A model generated the notes under the pieces. That model made no database searches. It was given only the letters and a program-made list of their open reading frames with translations, and was not told the DNA's origin. From Planctomycetaceae bacterium (lineage in GTDB: Bacteria > Planctomycetota > Planctomycetia > Planctomycetales > Planctomycetaceae): DNA of 64,000 bases. This document shows, in pieces, positions 1 through 8,588 of this stretch (within the stretch, counting starts at the first letter, position 1; the number at the start of each line of letters is the position of its first letter). The stretch lies in the NCBI GenBank assembly GCA_016795145.1, contig JAEUII010000440.1, positions 25,706-89,705 of the forward strand, read 5' to 3'. Made by a program: the position numbers and the translations under genes.

Positions 1-3000
1 TTTGCGACGTTTGATCTGACCAGTGCGGCACAAGGGGCCTATGACGTTGTCGTCACGCGATCCGGTAACTCCCGAGTGCTGTCCTCCGCTGTAACAGTCG
101 AAGCTCTGAAAACGTCCACGCTCTCTTCGCGACTTGAGCTGCCGAATCGGTTCCGAGTAGGACTGACGTTCAATGGCGCCGTCGTGTACGAGAATCCTGG
201 TAATGTCGATATGCCGGCGCCATTGATTGTGCTGTCGACTGACGGTCAGGCGCATCTCCGTCTGTCCCGGTCTGATGAGTTCCAGCCCAACAATCTGGTC
301 CTGGTGGCGGCCAGTCAGACAGGTCCGGCAGGAATTCTGCGACCTGGCGAAGTATGGCGGATCCCATTCCAGGTGTTTTCTCCGTTCGTGAGTGAGATGC
401 AGGTTTCAATCGACTATCAGACGGCTGACGCCTCAGACGCAGTAGACTGGGATGCGATGGAAGCCAGTATCCGCCCGTCCGGCGTAGCGGATGCAGACTG
501 GGATAAATTCTGGCTGCCGTTCGTTCATGAAGCGGGCAGCAGCATCGGCGGCTACGTGCAGGTGATGGCCCGATATGCCACGGAAGTGCAGGCTCGCGGG
601 GGGCGATTTGTTTCGGGAGCGGACGTGCTGGAAGTCGCGATGCGGGATCTCTACGAGCGATCTCACGTCACTGCAAAAGGTCAAGTCTTTCTCGATGACG
701 CTTCACATCCGCTGTCTGGTGCTGAGGTCCTGGCGAGCCGGACGTCGGGAACGCTGGCAGAGCGGATAGCCGTTGCCGTTCGAACGGACTCGGAAGGTAG
801 GTTTCGACTTCCCGAACTCTCGCCGGGAACCTATGCGATTACCGTTCCGGGTTATCAACAGTTCTCTGCAACGACAGTCACTGTCACAGGAAGCGGTACT
901 GCCCCGGATGTCACTCTGACTGTACGCCGAGGAGGCGTCATACGTGGCGTTGTTCGAAGCAGTTCGAATGAAGTCCGGCTGAGTGGGGTTCTCGTGCGAG
1001 CCGAGAACAGCTCCGGTGAGTTTCGGCAGATCAGAACGGACAGTCAGGGTCGCTTCGAGGTCACTGGTTTGGTTGATGATCTCTGGATGGTCACGGCCGG
1101 CAGCGGACAATGGGCCGTCAGTGCTCGGCGCGGCCTGGAGATTGACTCACCGACCCGTGTCCGGGATGTTATTATCGATTTGAGCCCGGCTGCTCGTCTT
1201 TCCGGAATCGTTCGTACCAGCAGTGCCGCTGCGGCAAATGTTCGAGTGGAAGTCCGTCGGCAGGATGGTCAGTTGGCTGTCGATCCAGTCACAACAAATC
1301 TGTCTGGCCAGTACTTTTTCGATACGCTTGAGCCAGGCTCGTATGTGGTCGTGGCCTCTCTTCCAGGATTTGCCCCAGTCGAGAAAGCAATCACCGTCGT
1401 TCCCGGCAGTACTGTGGCGCAGGATCTGATTCTGGAGTCCGGAGCGAATCTCAATGTGACGATCGTCGATACGAACTCTGGCCGGCTTGGAGACTCAACA
1501 CTTGAAGTTCGACGTGCTGGAATCGCTGTTGCTCTCCTGGGGGCTGACACCAACGGGCAGATCTCCCTTTCAGACCTCGCCCCTGGTGAATATGAACTGA
1601 CAGCTCGGTCCCCTGGTTTGCTTCCGGCGAAGTCCACGATGACTTTGGCAGCCGGAACAAATTCCACCACTCTGACACTTTCTCAAGCCGGCCGGATTTC
1701 CGGCATTGTTAGAGACGGAAACGCAGTACCGATTCCAAACATTCAGGTTCAACTGTCGGGAATCAACACGTCCGGTGATGCCCTGGGTCATTTGGTCAGC
1801 ACGGCCGCCGACGGAAGCTACGTGTTTGAAGGGCTACCTCACGGAGCTTATGCCATCACGACGGGCAATGGCGAAGGTATCCTGCGGCAGGATACAGCGA
1901 TCGATTCCGGCTCTCTGTCCAGAACCATGGACTTCACTGTCGCCGGAGCCACGATCACCGGGACGTTCGTTGGTGCAGACGGCGTGACGCCGCTGGCGGA
2001 TTCCACGGTACTGCTGCTGCAAAACGGTACCGTCCTGGCTACGGCCGAGACGAACGCCAGCGGACGTTATGTCTTCAGGTCTTTGCTGGCTGGCAATTAT
2101 TCCCTTCAGGGTGGAGGATCGTCCGGGATCAGTGCTCGCCAGGCGATTACTGTTGCGGCAAACTCGCAAACAAATGCTCCGGTACTGCAGGCCGGCTCGA
2201 GAACACTCTCCGGAACCATACGGTTTGGTGGCTCACCGGTCGCCGGAGCGAGCGTTCTGATCGTACCGACCGGCTCTGCGGTGCTGGGGAAATATCTGAT
2301 CGCTGTGACGGGGGTCGATGGTACCTGGTCGTTCTCAGGTCTGTCGCCTCAGGACTATCAACTGCTGATCGAGTCGCCAGGCCGTGTCATCATCTCCGAG
2401 ACCGTTGTTGTCAGTGCTGACACAGTGCGAGACTTTGTACTGCAGGACGGATTGCAGGTAACAGGAACCGTGTCGTTCGCCGGACTGGGAGTTGGTGATG
2501 CGACCGTGCTATTTGTTGATCCTGTCACACACCGAGTCTTCGGTGCGGATACAACGGACGCCGCCGGAAATTACACGGTTGAAGATCTGCAGAGCGGCCC
2601 GTTTACTGTACTGGTTCATCATGCTGGTAATGCCACGCTGATCGCATCCGGCGTCACTGTTGCTGTTGGAACGCTGGTGCACAATTTTTCAATTGCACCA
2701 GAGTCGACGCAGGTCAGCGGTACTTTGCTGGATGATCGGGGTGCACCCGTAGCGAATGCGATCGTTGAGTTCATTGACGCCAGCGGACAGGACGTCGTCA
2801 GTGTCTATTCCGGCTTTGATGGAACGTATTCGACTACGGCGCTGCCACCAGGAATGTGGACGGCCATCGCAAGGTTGCCGGGGTACTTTACAGCGTCGGT
2901 CACGGGGCTGGTCGTGGCATCTGGAACGCCGGTGGTCCGGAACTTCACATTGGCAACCGCTGGAACAGATGACAGTGCCTTTGTGGACGGGGCTGACGAC

Positions 3001-6000
3001 TATGCGGTGGCAGAAGCAACAGCGGAGTATCTGAAGGAAAGGAACCCTCGGCCCGAACGTCACTCATTTGACCGATTTCCCGAACTACCACCTCCTGGCC
3101 CGAACGCCTGTTCCGAGAAAGAAGAGGCATATATTCAGGCCCTGTTCGCCGGTGATAATAAGGACGCAGCATTCGATGCATGGAAATCGGCACACGAAAA
3201 CTACAATTCCACCATCACCAACAGCGCATTGATTTTCGGATTTCAGTTCGCAAACCTGATGGGTTCGATTGCCTCGGTTGTCTATGGAGAAGCGATGGCT
3301 GGGGAGTTGGCGGCAGCCTCCGGTGCGAGACAAGCAACAGTGATAGTGGCTCAGCTTGGTGTCATGTCGGTGCAACTCAAAAAGGTCTACAAGGCTGGTA
3401 AGGAGGCAATACATTCCGGTAACGGTAAGGACATCCTCAACTTTGCGAAGAATAGTCTTAAGCTTCTTGATGAAGGCGGGGAGGTCTCCCACCTGATAAA
3501 CGCAATTCGCGGCGTCGAAGGAGGTGTGCACCTGCCGTTTCATTTGCGGTTCGGGTTCGTTGTTGCCCTTGTGAACCTGTACGACCTTGTGAAAGAGACT
3601 TCGGCGAGTGCCGAGGCACTGGAGAATCTCGGCGAAACGGTCCCAGACGCGCGGGATCGCTACTACAGTGCACTGCAGGAGTATATTGATCGCAGGGCAC
3701 ACTATAGCCGAATTTCCTGCACGCCGGATGATCCACCAGAACCGTTACCACGCAAACCAGGGCCGCGGATCTTTCTGGCAAATCGGCAATCGGGCGACCC
3801 TAACGAAAAAGAAGCAAGCAGCATCAGCGGATCATCATTTGTCCGCGCTGGTGATGTGATCGACTATACGATTCACTTCGAGAACATGGCGACCGCCACG
3901 GCGCCTGCGCAACAGGTTGTGATTACTGATGTTTTGGATCCGGCTTTGGATCTTGCCACACTGGAACTCGGAAGTCTTGGCTTCAACGGAATCACAGTGG
4001 AAGTGCCGGGTGGACGCCAGGAGTTTGAGACAACGACCTTCGTTGCCACCGACTCCAATCCTGTGCGAGTTACCGTGTCACTCGATACCGCAACACGAAC
4101 ACTCACATGGACCATGACATCGCTTGATCCGGAGACACAGGAACTGACCGAAGATCCAGACGCTGGATTTCTGCCCCCTAACGATGCCTTTAATCGCGGG
4201 CAGGGTTTTGTGACCTTTAGGGTCCGTTCTGTGGCGAGTTCGCCAACCGGGACCGTCATTCCCAATACGGCCCGAATTGTTTTCGATGTCAACGCTCCGA
4301 TCGACACGCCGTTGATCAGCACCACAATCGACGCGCAGGCACCTGTTGGAACCATGGCGGCTTTGCCATCGACAACCCCTGGTGCGCAGATTGTGCTGAA
4401 CTGGTCCGGTAACGATGCAGGAGGATCGGGCGCTCAGACGTATGACGTGTATTACTCGGTTGATAACGGACCATGGCAGGCACTGGTAACCGGCACACAG
4501 GAGACGACGACAACTCTGATTGGCGTTGTTGGGTCCACCTACCGGTTCTTCTGTCTTGCGACAGATGTTGTTGGTCTGAAGGAGCCCCGTGTCGATATCG
4601 CAGAGACGACCACTCAGCTCGTGAATGCAGGGGTGCCGGTCTTGAACGCTCTGCCTGCTCAGACTCAGAATCAGACTCCTGCAGTCAGCTGGAATGCTGT
4701 TCCTGGCGCGACTGCCTACGATCTCTGGCTCTCCAATTTGACGACCCGCCAGAGCCCGTTGGTTCGCACGACGGTCACAGGCACAAGCTTCACTCCTTCG
4801 GCGAATCTGGGCATTGGGCAATTCCGCGTGTGGGTCCGCAGCATTGATGCCGCGGGGAATGCGTCCGCATGGAGCCTTCCGGGAACTTTCCGAGTGAATA
4901 CTCGCGTGGCACTCCAGGCCATCGAACGCTACCAGCCCACACCGCGTCCCACGATTGCATGGAATCCAATGCCGGGCGCTGCCCGATATGATCTGTGGAT
5001 CAACAATATGACGACGGGCCAGGTTCAGGTGGTTCGCCAGACGAATCTGACATCGACATCATGGACAGCTGACTCAGATTTTCCGATCGGGCGGTATCGC
5101 GTCTGGGTTCGCGCACTGGATTCGGCTGGTGTACCGGCCGAATGGTCAACGGCGCTGGATTTTGTCTCACTGCCACGTCCAGCTGTGACATCGCCATCGG
5201 GCGGAACATTCGATCGAACACCCGAGTTTGCCTGGTCGCCGGTACTGGGAGCTGTTCGCTACCAGGTGAATGTCGTTAATCGAAACACTGGAGCCATGGT
5301 CATTAGTCAGTCAGTGGCATCGACAAGTTTCTCCCCTTCCACACCGATGCCAGACGGCCCGTATCATTGGTGGGTCTATGGCGTGAGCAACCAGGGACTA
5401 TCGACGCTCGCCAGCGCCACGACCTTGTTCTACGTGGGCGGCATCACGACGCTGACTGCTCCTTCGGGCAACACAACGGACACCACACCAACGTTTTCGT
5501 GGCAGCCAGTCCATGGCGCAGTGCGCTACTATCTCTGGGTTGATAAAGTGGGTTCGACGAGTCAGCAAATCCGCGAATCACAACTGACTGTGACCGAGTT
5601 TACTCCAACAACACCATTGTCGTCCGGATCATATCGTGCCTGGATTCGCGCAATCAGTCAAACCGGGGAATCATCTCCCTGGAGTGTGGTCAAAGAGTTT
5701 TCCATCGTCGACGCTTCAACATCTGAGGGGGGCCCGTGGCAGCCAGCGACGGAGAGCCTGTTGGTGATTCGAGACCTCAACTTACTTCCAGACATCGACG
5801 AAGCTGTGAGATCGACGGGATCGAACCGCCTCCTGCCAACGGCCGCTGTACATGCTGCCGACCGCCATGTTCCTGCAAGGCTCACGGCGCCAGACGCAGA
5901 CTACTGGTCGGCAGATCGTCAGCAATCGCTCGTAGCTATTTGTGAAGTAGAATCGAAGCTCGATGGCCAAACCGGCCAGCAGGTTTCAATTGAGACCCTT

Positions 6001-6039
6001 GATGAGCTGATGTCTCGGCCCGATGTTCTGTTCCTGTGA
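1..6039 (+). CDS. Giant surface protein with carboxypeptidase-regulatory-like and Fn3-like repeats (5' partial)
   Basis: The frame is open from base 1, so the true start lies upstream; 2,012 residues are visible. From about residue 220 to 1000 there are roughly nine or ten beta-sandwich repeats of the carboxypeptidase regulatory type, each with the pattern G-x-F-x-F-x-x-L-x-P-G-x-Y. A helical, non-repeated section follows (about nt 3090-3720), then a 'conserved repeat'-type domain (about nt 3760-4320) with D-Y-T-I-H-F-E-N, then one Fn3-like domain and four Fn3-like repeats (about nt 4630-5720), each ending in a motif like R-V-W-V-R. The final 105 residues are unique. This is inferred to be an exported, cell-surface or extracellular protein; the signal region is outside the window. 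The four terminal repeats are closely similar to those of the giant protein at 43403-50362. Confidence 0.85.
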   Translation, partial: FATFDLTSAAQGAYDVVVTRSGNSRVLSSAVTVEALKTSTLSSRLELPNRFRVGLTFNGAVVYENPGNVDMPAPLIVLSTDGQAHLRLSRSDEFQPNNLVLVAASQTGPAGILRPGEVWRIPFQVFSPFVSEMQVSIDYQTADASDAVDWDAMEASIRPSGVADADWDKFWLPFVHEAGSSIGGYVQVMARYATEVQARGGRFVSGADVLEVAMRDLYERSHVTAKGQVFLDDASHPLSGAEVLASRTSGTLAERIAVAVRTDSEGRFRLPELSPGTYAITVPGYQQFSATTVTVTGSGTAPDVTLTVRRGGVIRGVVRSSSNEVRLSGVLVRAENSSGEFRQIRTDSQGRFEVTGLVDDLWMVTAGSGQWAVSARRGLEIDSPTRVRDVIIDLSPAARLSGIVRTSSAAAANVRVEVRRQDGQLAVDPVTTNLSGQYFFDTLEPGSYVVVASLPGFAPVEKAITVVPGSTVAQDLILESGANLNVTIVDTNSGRLGDSTLEVRRAGIAVALLGADTNGQISLSDLAPGEYELTARSPGLLPAKSTMTLAAGTNSTTLTLSQAGRISGIVRDGNAVPIPNIQVQLSGINTSGDALGHLVSTAADGSYVFEGLPHGAYAITTGNGEGILRQDTAIDSGSLSRTMDFTVAGATITGTFVGADGVTPLADSTVLLLQNGTVLATAETNASGRYVFRSLLAGNYSLQGGGSSGISARQAITVAANSQTNAPVLQAGSRTLSGTIRFGGSPVAGASVLIVPTGSAVLGKYLIAVTGVDGTWSFSGLSPQDYQLLIESPGRVIISETVVVSADTVRDFVLQDGLQVTGTVSFAGLGVGDATVLFVDPVTHRVFGADTTDAAGNYTVEDLQSGPFTVLVHHAGNATLIASGVTVAVGTLVHNFSIAPESTQVSGTLLDDRGAPVANAIVEFIDASGQDVVSVYSGFDGTYSTTALPPGMWTAIARLPGYFTASVTGLVVASGTPVVRNFTLATAGTDDSAFVDGADDYAVAEATAEYLKERNPRPERHSFDRFPELPPPGPNACSEKEEAYIQALFAGDNKDAAFDAWKSAHENYNSTITNSALIFGFQFANLMGSIASVVYGEAMAGELAAASGARQATVIVAQLGVMSVQLKKVYKAGKEAIHSGNGKDILNFAKNSLKLLDEGGEVSHLINAIRGVEGGVHLPFHLRFGFVVALVNLYDLVKETSASAEALENLGETVPDARDRYYSALQEYIDRRAHYSRISCTPDDPPEPLPRKPGPRIFLANRQSGDPNEKEASSISGSSFVRAGDVIDYTIHFENMATATAPAQQVVITDVLDPALDLATLELGSLGFNGITVEVPGGRQEFETTTFVATDSNPVRVTVSLDTATRTLTWTMTSLDPETQELTEDPDAGFLPPNDAFNRGQGFVTFRVRSVASSPTGTVIPNTARIVFDVNAPIDTPLISTTIDAQAPVGTMAALPSTTPGAQIVLNWSGNDAGGSGAQTYDVYYSVDNGPWQALVTGTQETTTTLIGVVGSTYRFFCLATDVVGLKEPRVDIAETTTQLVNAGVPVLNALPAQTQNQTPAVSWNAVPGATAYDLWLSNLTTRQSPLVRTTVTGTSFTPSANLGIGQFRVWVRSIDAAGNASAWSLPGTFRVNTRVALQAIERYQPTPRPTIAWNPMPGAARYDLWINNMTTGQVQVVRQTNLTSTSWTADSDFPIGRYRVWVRALDSAGVPAEWSTALDFVSLPRPAVTSPSGGTFDRTPEFAWSPVLGAVRYQVNVVNRNTGAMVISQSVASTSFSPSTPMPDGPYHWWVYGVSNQGLSTLASATTLFYVGGITTLTAPSGNTTDTTPTFSWQPVHGAVRYYLWVDKVGSTSQQIRESQLTVTEFTPTTPLSSGSYRAWIRAISQTGESSPWSVVKEFSIVDASTSEGGPWQPATESLLVIRDLNLLPDIDEAVRSTGSNRLLPTAAVHAADRHVPARLTAPDADYWSADRQQSLVAICEVESKLDGQTGQQVSIETLDELMSRPDVLFL

Positions 6040-6336
6040 GGTGAATCCCGCCCAATCTGGCAGCCGGCTGCAAGTCGCATCCACGGTGCAATCACACAAG
6101 AGTTCATCAACGTGCTTTCGGATCACACAGAGACGGTCAGGATAGGACGGACAGAATGGAAAGTACCAGACCGTTTCAGAACGAGTGCAACTTCAAGACA
6201 AATGCTTGGGGTTGGAGGTCGTGGATCGTGCTTTTCTGGTAGTGGATCTTTCCAAAGATCCCCAGTCGAAGCACCTTTCGCGGGGTCCACCCCCAGAAAT
6301 TCAGCGCTTGACGAAGCACTCCCTGAAAACAGTGGG
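6040..6336. other. Intergenic stretch between convergent genes
   Basis: About 300 bases lie between the stop of the giant surface protein and the stop of the glycosyltransferase on the other strand. I see no clear terminator hairpin, repeat or small gene here. A long plus-strand frame beginning at 6112 runs on through the glycosyltransferase gene but is its antisense shadow. Confidence 0.5.
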
Positions 6337-7140
6337 TCAAACGAAATCTCGCAGTTTTGGAATTGTCGATCCTGCTTCGAGCAGAGCATCCTTGCTGCGC
6401 ATGCAGTGAACGATGGCGGGATTGACGAGGATCGGGGATTCGTTCATGTAGTCGATAAAGTGCCAGGGTTCGTTGGTGGGAAGTCGTCCTGCGAAGACGC
6501 CAGTCCAGTCGCTGGCCCAGATGTCGGGGGTCTCTGCGATTGTGTGGATGTAGGGATTGCCCATGAGCATGTGGCCGACGTAGGCAAGCGGTGCTTCTTC
6601 TGTGAAATTGTATCCTCGCTGAGCACTGACGTTCAGGAATTCTGTCGCGAGTTCCACAACGCGCTGGGCTGCGTCGCGATGGACGATCCAGAATCCGGCG
6701 TTCGTGTTAAAGATCGAACGGCTTCGAACGCCGCAGTCTCGCATCAGCTGCACGTAGTCTGGCAACGGGCAGCCCCACCAGTCTGGTCGAGTATTCTCGG
6801 GGCGGGTGCAGTCGCTCTCGAGGCACACATGAACGGGTGCTCCTCGAAGGCATCGCAGCAGATTCCCCGGGTGACGTACGAAGTAGTTGTCGGCGTCAAG
6901 GAAGATCAGGTAGTCGTACGAAAGCCTTGCCGCCTGCAGCAGAAAATCAAACTTAAAGAAGTAGTTGCGATGCGGATACTGACCGCAGGGATGGCAGATC
7001 GCTCCGGTGATCGGTTGATCGGTCCAGATATGAAAGTCAGTCGCTACGCCAACCTGACGCGCTGAAGCAATGCAGGCGGCCATCATGCTGGCATAACTGC
7101 CGTCAGCCACTGACCAGAAGCAATACGTGGGTTCAGACAT
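6337..7140 (-). CDS. Glycosyltransferase, nucleotide-diphospho-sugar transferase fold (GT-A-like)
   Basis: The protein is 267 residues. The core motif is F-L-D-A-D-N at about residue 85-90, preceded by Y-D-Y-L-I, which fits a GT-A DxD metal/nucleotide-sugar site. Further on, N-T-N-A-G-F-W-I resembles the acceptor-side motif of GT6/GT8-like enzymes. No signal peptide or membrane helix is visible, so it probably acts in the cytoplasm or at the membrane face. The chosen ATG at 7140 overlaps the TGA of the upstream glycosyltransferase by eight bases (ATGTCTGA), which implies translational coupling. An alternative start at 7164 would overlap more deeply. Donor and acceptor cannot be told from sequence; the neighbourhood suggests glycan or surface-protein glycosylation. 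Confidence 0.8.
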   Translation of the reverse strand: MSEPTYCFWSVADGSYASMMAACIASARQVGVATDFHIWTDQPITGAICHPCGQYPHRNYFFKFDFLLQAARLSYDYLIFLDADNYFVRHPGNLLRCLRGAPVHVCLESDCTRPENTRPDWWGCPLPDYVQLMRDCGVRSRSIFNTNAGFWIVHRDAAQRVVELATEFLNVSAQRGYNFTEEAPLAYVGHMLMGNPYIHTIAETPDIWASDWTGVFAGRLPTNEPWHFIDYMNESPILVNPAIVHCMRSKDALLEAGSTIPKLRDFV

Positions 7141-8338
7141 TGAGTGCTTCCAGCCAGACTGCACGATGCTTCTCCGGATCGTTCAGTTCTTCTGCGCGCT
7201 CGCGACATGCCAGGGACATCTGGCGTCGTGCGTGAGGATCTTTTGCCAGTCCCTGAACACACGCCTGGTAGTCACGAAAATCATCGCACAGGAATCCGGA
7301 TGTTCCGTGTTCAATCAGGGACTCGAAGTGATGTCCGGCTGGCACAATCGGGATCGCTCCCGTCAGCATGGCTTCGACGGTACTGCGTCCCCACGATTCC
7401 GTAAACTGATGTCCAAGCGGATAAACAAACAGATCGAGGCTTTGAAGAAAGCGATGCGCTGGTTCTGCTTTCGGTGGAAGAAGGTCCCAACGATCGTCGA
7501 ACTGATGCCATCGATACTTCGCAGAGAGTTCGTCGCTCCACGCCATGACTCGAAATCGCGCGTTCGGAATGTCGAGTGCTTCGTAGAAAACCGGGAAGTC
7601 TTCGGGATACTTGAGTGCATCAGCTCGCGAGAGCCGTCCGATGGTGACATGATCGACGGCCGGCCGTTCAACGAACGGAAAATCATCCACCGAAATGTAG
7701 TTGCCCGTCATACGCGTGGAAACGTTGCAGAACGATTCATAACTGAGTGCTCTGCGCTGGATGTCGGAAACATAGAGAAGACGTGTAACAACTCCGGCTT
7801 CGATCAGTCCGCGTTCCCAGGGATGGTGCCACATCATTTCGGAGGACCAGACGATTCGCAGTCCTCGCTGAAGGGCTTCGGAGTAGATTCCGCCTGCGAA
7901 AAAACTGCCGTTGCACATTGCAAGCGCAACACCGTCCAGTCGCGACGGAAGTGATGCCAGTGTCGTGTACCTCACGCCCCACGAATCCAGACGAGTCGTC
8001 CAGACGGCATCCTGAAGCTGGCATGGGTCATTGGGGATGACAGTGATATCCGCAACGCCAGCAAGCAGCTTCAGCAGATGAGCGGCCTTCGTGTCGGCCC
8101 CACCATACTCCGAAGGCCACCCAAAATAGAACAAGGGGCAAAAGCCCCTTGACCCGAAGGAGCCTTCCAGCTCATTGCCAATTCGCCGCTCACGTTGTTC
8201 GCTTGCCTCAAACAAACACGCACCGTGCAAGCCAAGGACAGAGGAACAAGGGGCAAGAGCCCCTTGACCCAGAGGAGCCATCCGGCTCGCTGCCAGTTGG
8301 TCGCTCACGTTGTTCGCTGGCCTTAAACACGAGCGCAC
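7133..8338 (-). CDS. GT4-like glycosyltransferase with a repeat-derived N-terminus
   Basis: The recognisable enzyme starts at F-Y-F-G-W-P-S-E-Y-G-G-A-D-T-K (around nt 8125) and carries a C-terminal Rossmann half with the GT4-type E-x7-E motif in F-T-E-S-W-G-R-S-T-V-E-A-M, followed by G-A-I-P-I-V-P. It is probably a retaining glycosyltransferase of the GT-B fold. No ATG lies close to the conserved beginning. The open frame runs upstream through two tandem copies of a dispersed repeat, giving about 70 residues of repeat-derived sequence, with possible starts at GTG 8338 or ATG 8281. The native 5' end may therefore have been replaced by repeat insertion. It is followed by the second glycosyltransferase with an 8-base overlap. 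Confidence 0.75.
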   Translation of the reverse strand: MRSCLRPANNVSDQLAASRMAPLGQGALAPCSSVLGLHGACLFEASEQRERRIGNELEGSFGSRGFCPLFYFGWPSEYGGADTKAAHLLKLLAGVADITVIPNDPCQLQDAVWTTRLDSWGVRYTTLASLPSRLDGVALAMCNGSFFAGGIYSEALQRGLRIVWSSEMMWHHPWERGLIEAGVVTRLLYVSDIQRRALSYESFCNVSTRMTGNYISVDDFPFVERPAVDHVTIGRLSRADALKYPEDFPVFYEALDIPNARFRVMAWSDELSAKYRWHQFDDRWDLLPPKAEPAHRFLQSLDLFVYPLGHQFTESWGRSTVEAMLTGAIPIVPAGHHFESLIEHGTSGFLCDDFRDYQACVQGLAKDPHARRQMSLACRERAEELNDPEKHRAVWLEALNV

Positions 8339-8360
8339 TTTGCAAGCCAGGCACAGAATC
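8131..8360 (+). repeat. Two tandem copies of dispersed repeat family A (period 115 bp)
   Basis: Copy 1 starts at 8131 and copy 2 at 8246. Each opens with ACAAGGGGC, a short inverted pair (GGGGC..GCCCC), then TTGACCC, a GGAGCC box, and the shared block GCTCACGTTGTTCGCT. Diverged single copies of the same family lie at 15841-15920 and 55124-55215. Both copies are read in frame by the minus-strand glycosyltransferase, in two different frames because 115 is not a multiple of three. Confidence 0.85.
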
Positions 8361-8365
8361 AGACT

Positions 8366-8545
8366 TTATCCACATGTTCCGGGATAGGTCTGACCAGGAG
8401 TCGGGTTTGGAACGGCTGGTGGCTTCGGGATCAATCCTGGGCTGCAGGAATTATTGGCGAGGACCCACTGAGAACCTGTCCAGGTAAAGGTACAGGTGTT
8501 TGATGGCGGAGCGTTTGAACTTGAACTCGAACTTTGACCGGCCAT
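8366..8545 (-). CDS. Small Ser-rich, Cys-containing peptide (59 aa)
   Basis: A 60-codon frame opens with ATG at 8545, 43 bases after the stop of the malectin-domain kinase on the same strand, and ends with TAA at 8366. The product starts with a serine run (MAGQSSSSSSNAPP), followed by a short core with three Trp/Phe-rich positions (T-F-T-W-T-G-S-Q-W-V-L) and three cysteines (positions 18, 35 and 58), and a Pro-rich tail ending P-G-T-C-G. It has no hydrophobic signal. A weak purine-rich stretch (AGAAAGAAG) precedes the ATG. It was too short for routine ORF calling. Its composition and its position behind a receptor-like kinase make it look like a real gene, but chance cannot be excluded. Confidence 0.5.
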   Translation of the reverse strand: MAGQSSSSSSNAPPSNTCTFTWTGSQWVLANNSCSPGLIPKPPAVPNPTPGQTYPGTCG

Positions 8546-8588
8546 GATTACTTCTTTCTAATGAGCAACATTGGTTTCACATAGGCCA

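Noticed and set aside
6112..7065. Long plus-strand open frame opposite the glycosyltransferase
   Set aside because: It is antisense to a gene with clear GT-A motifs and has no recognisable domain.
7127..7954. Plus-strand frame opposite the GT4-like gene
   Set aside because: Shadow of the minus-strand GT4-like gene, whose motifs are clear; no domain on this strand.
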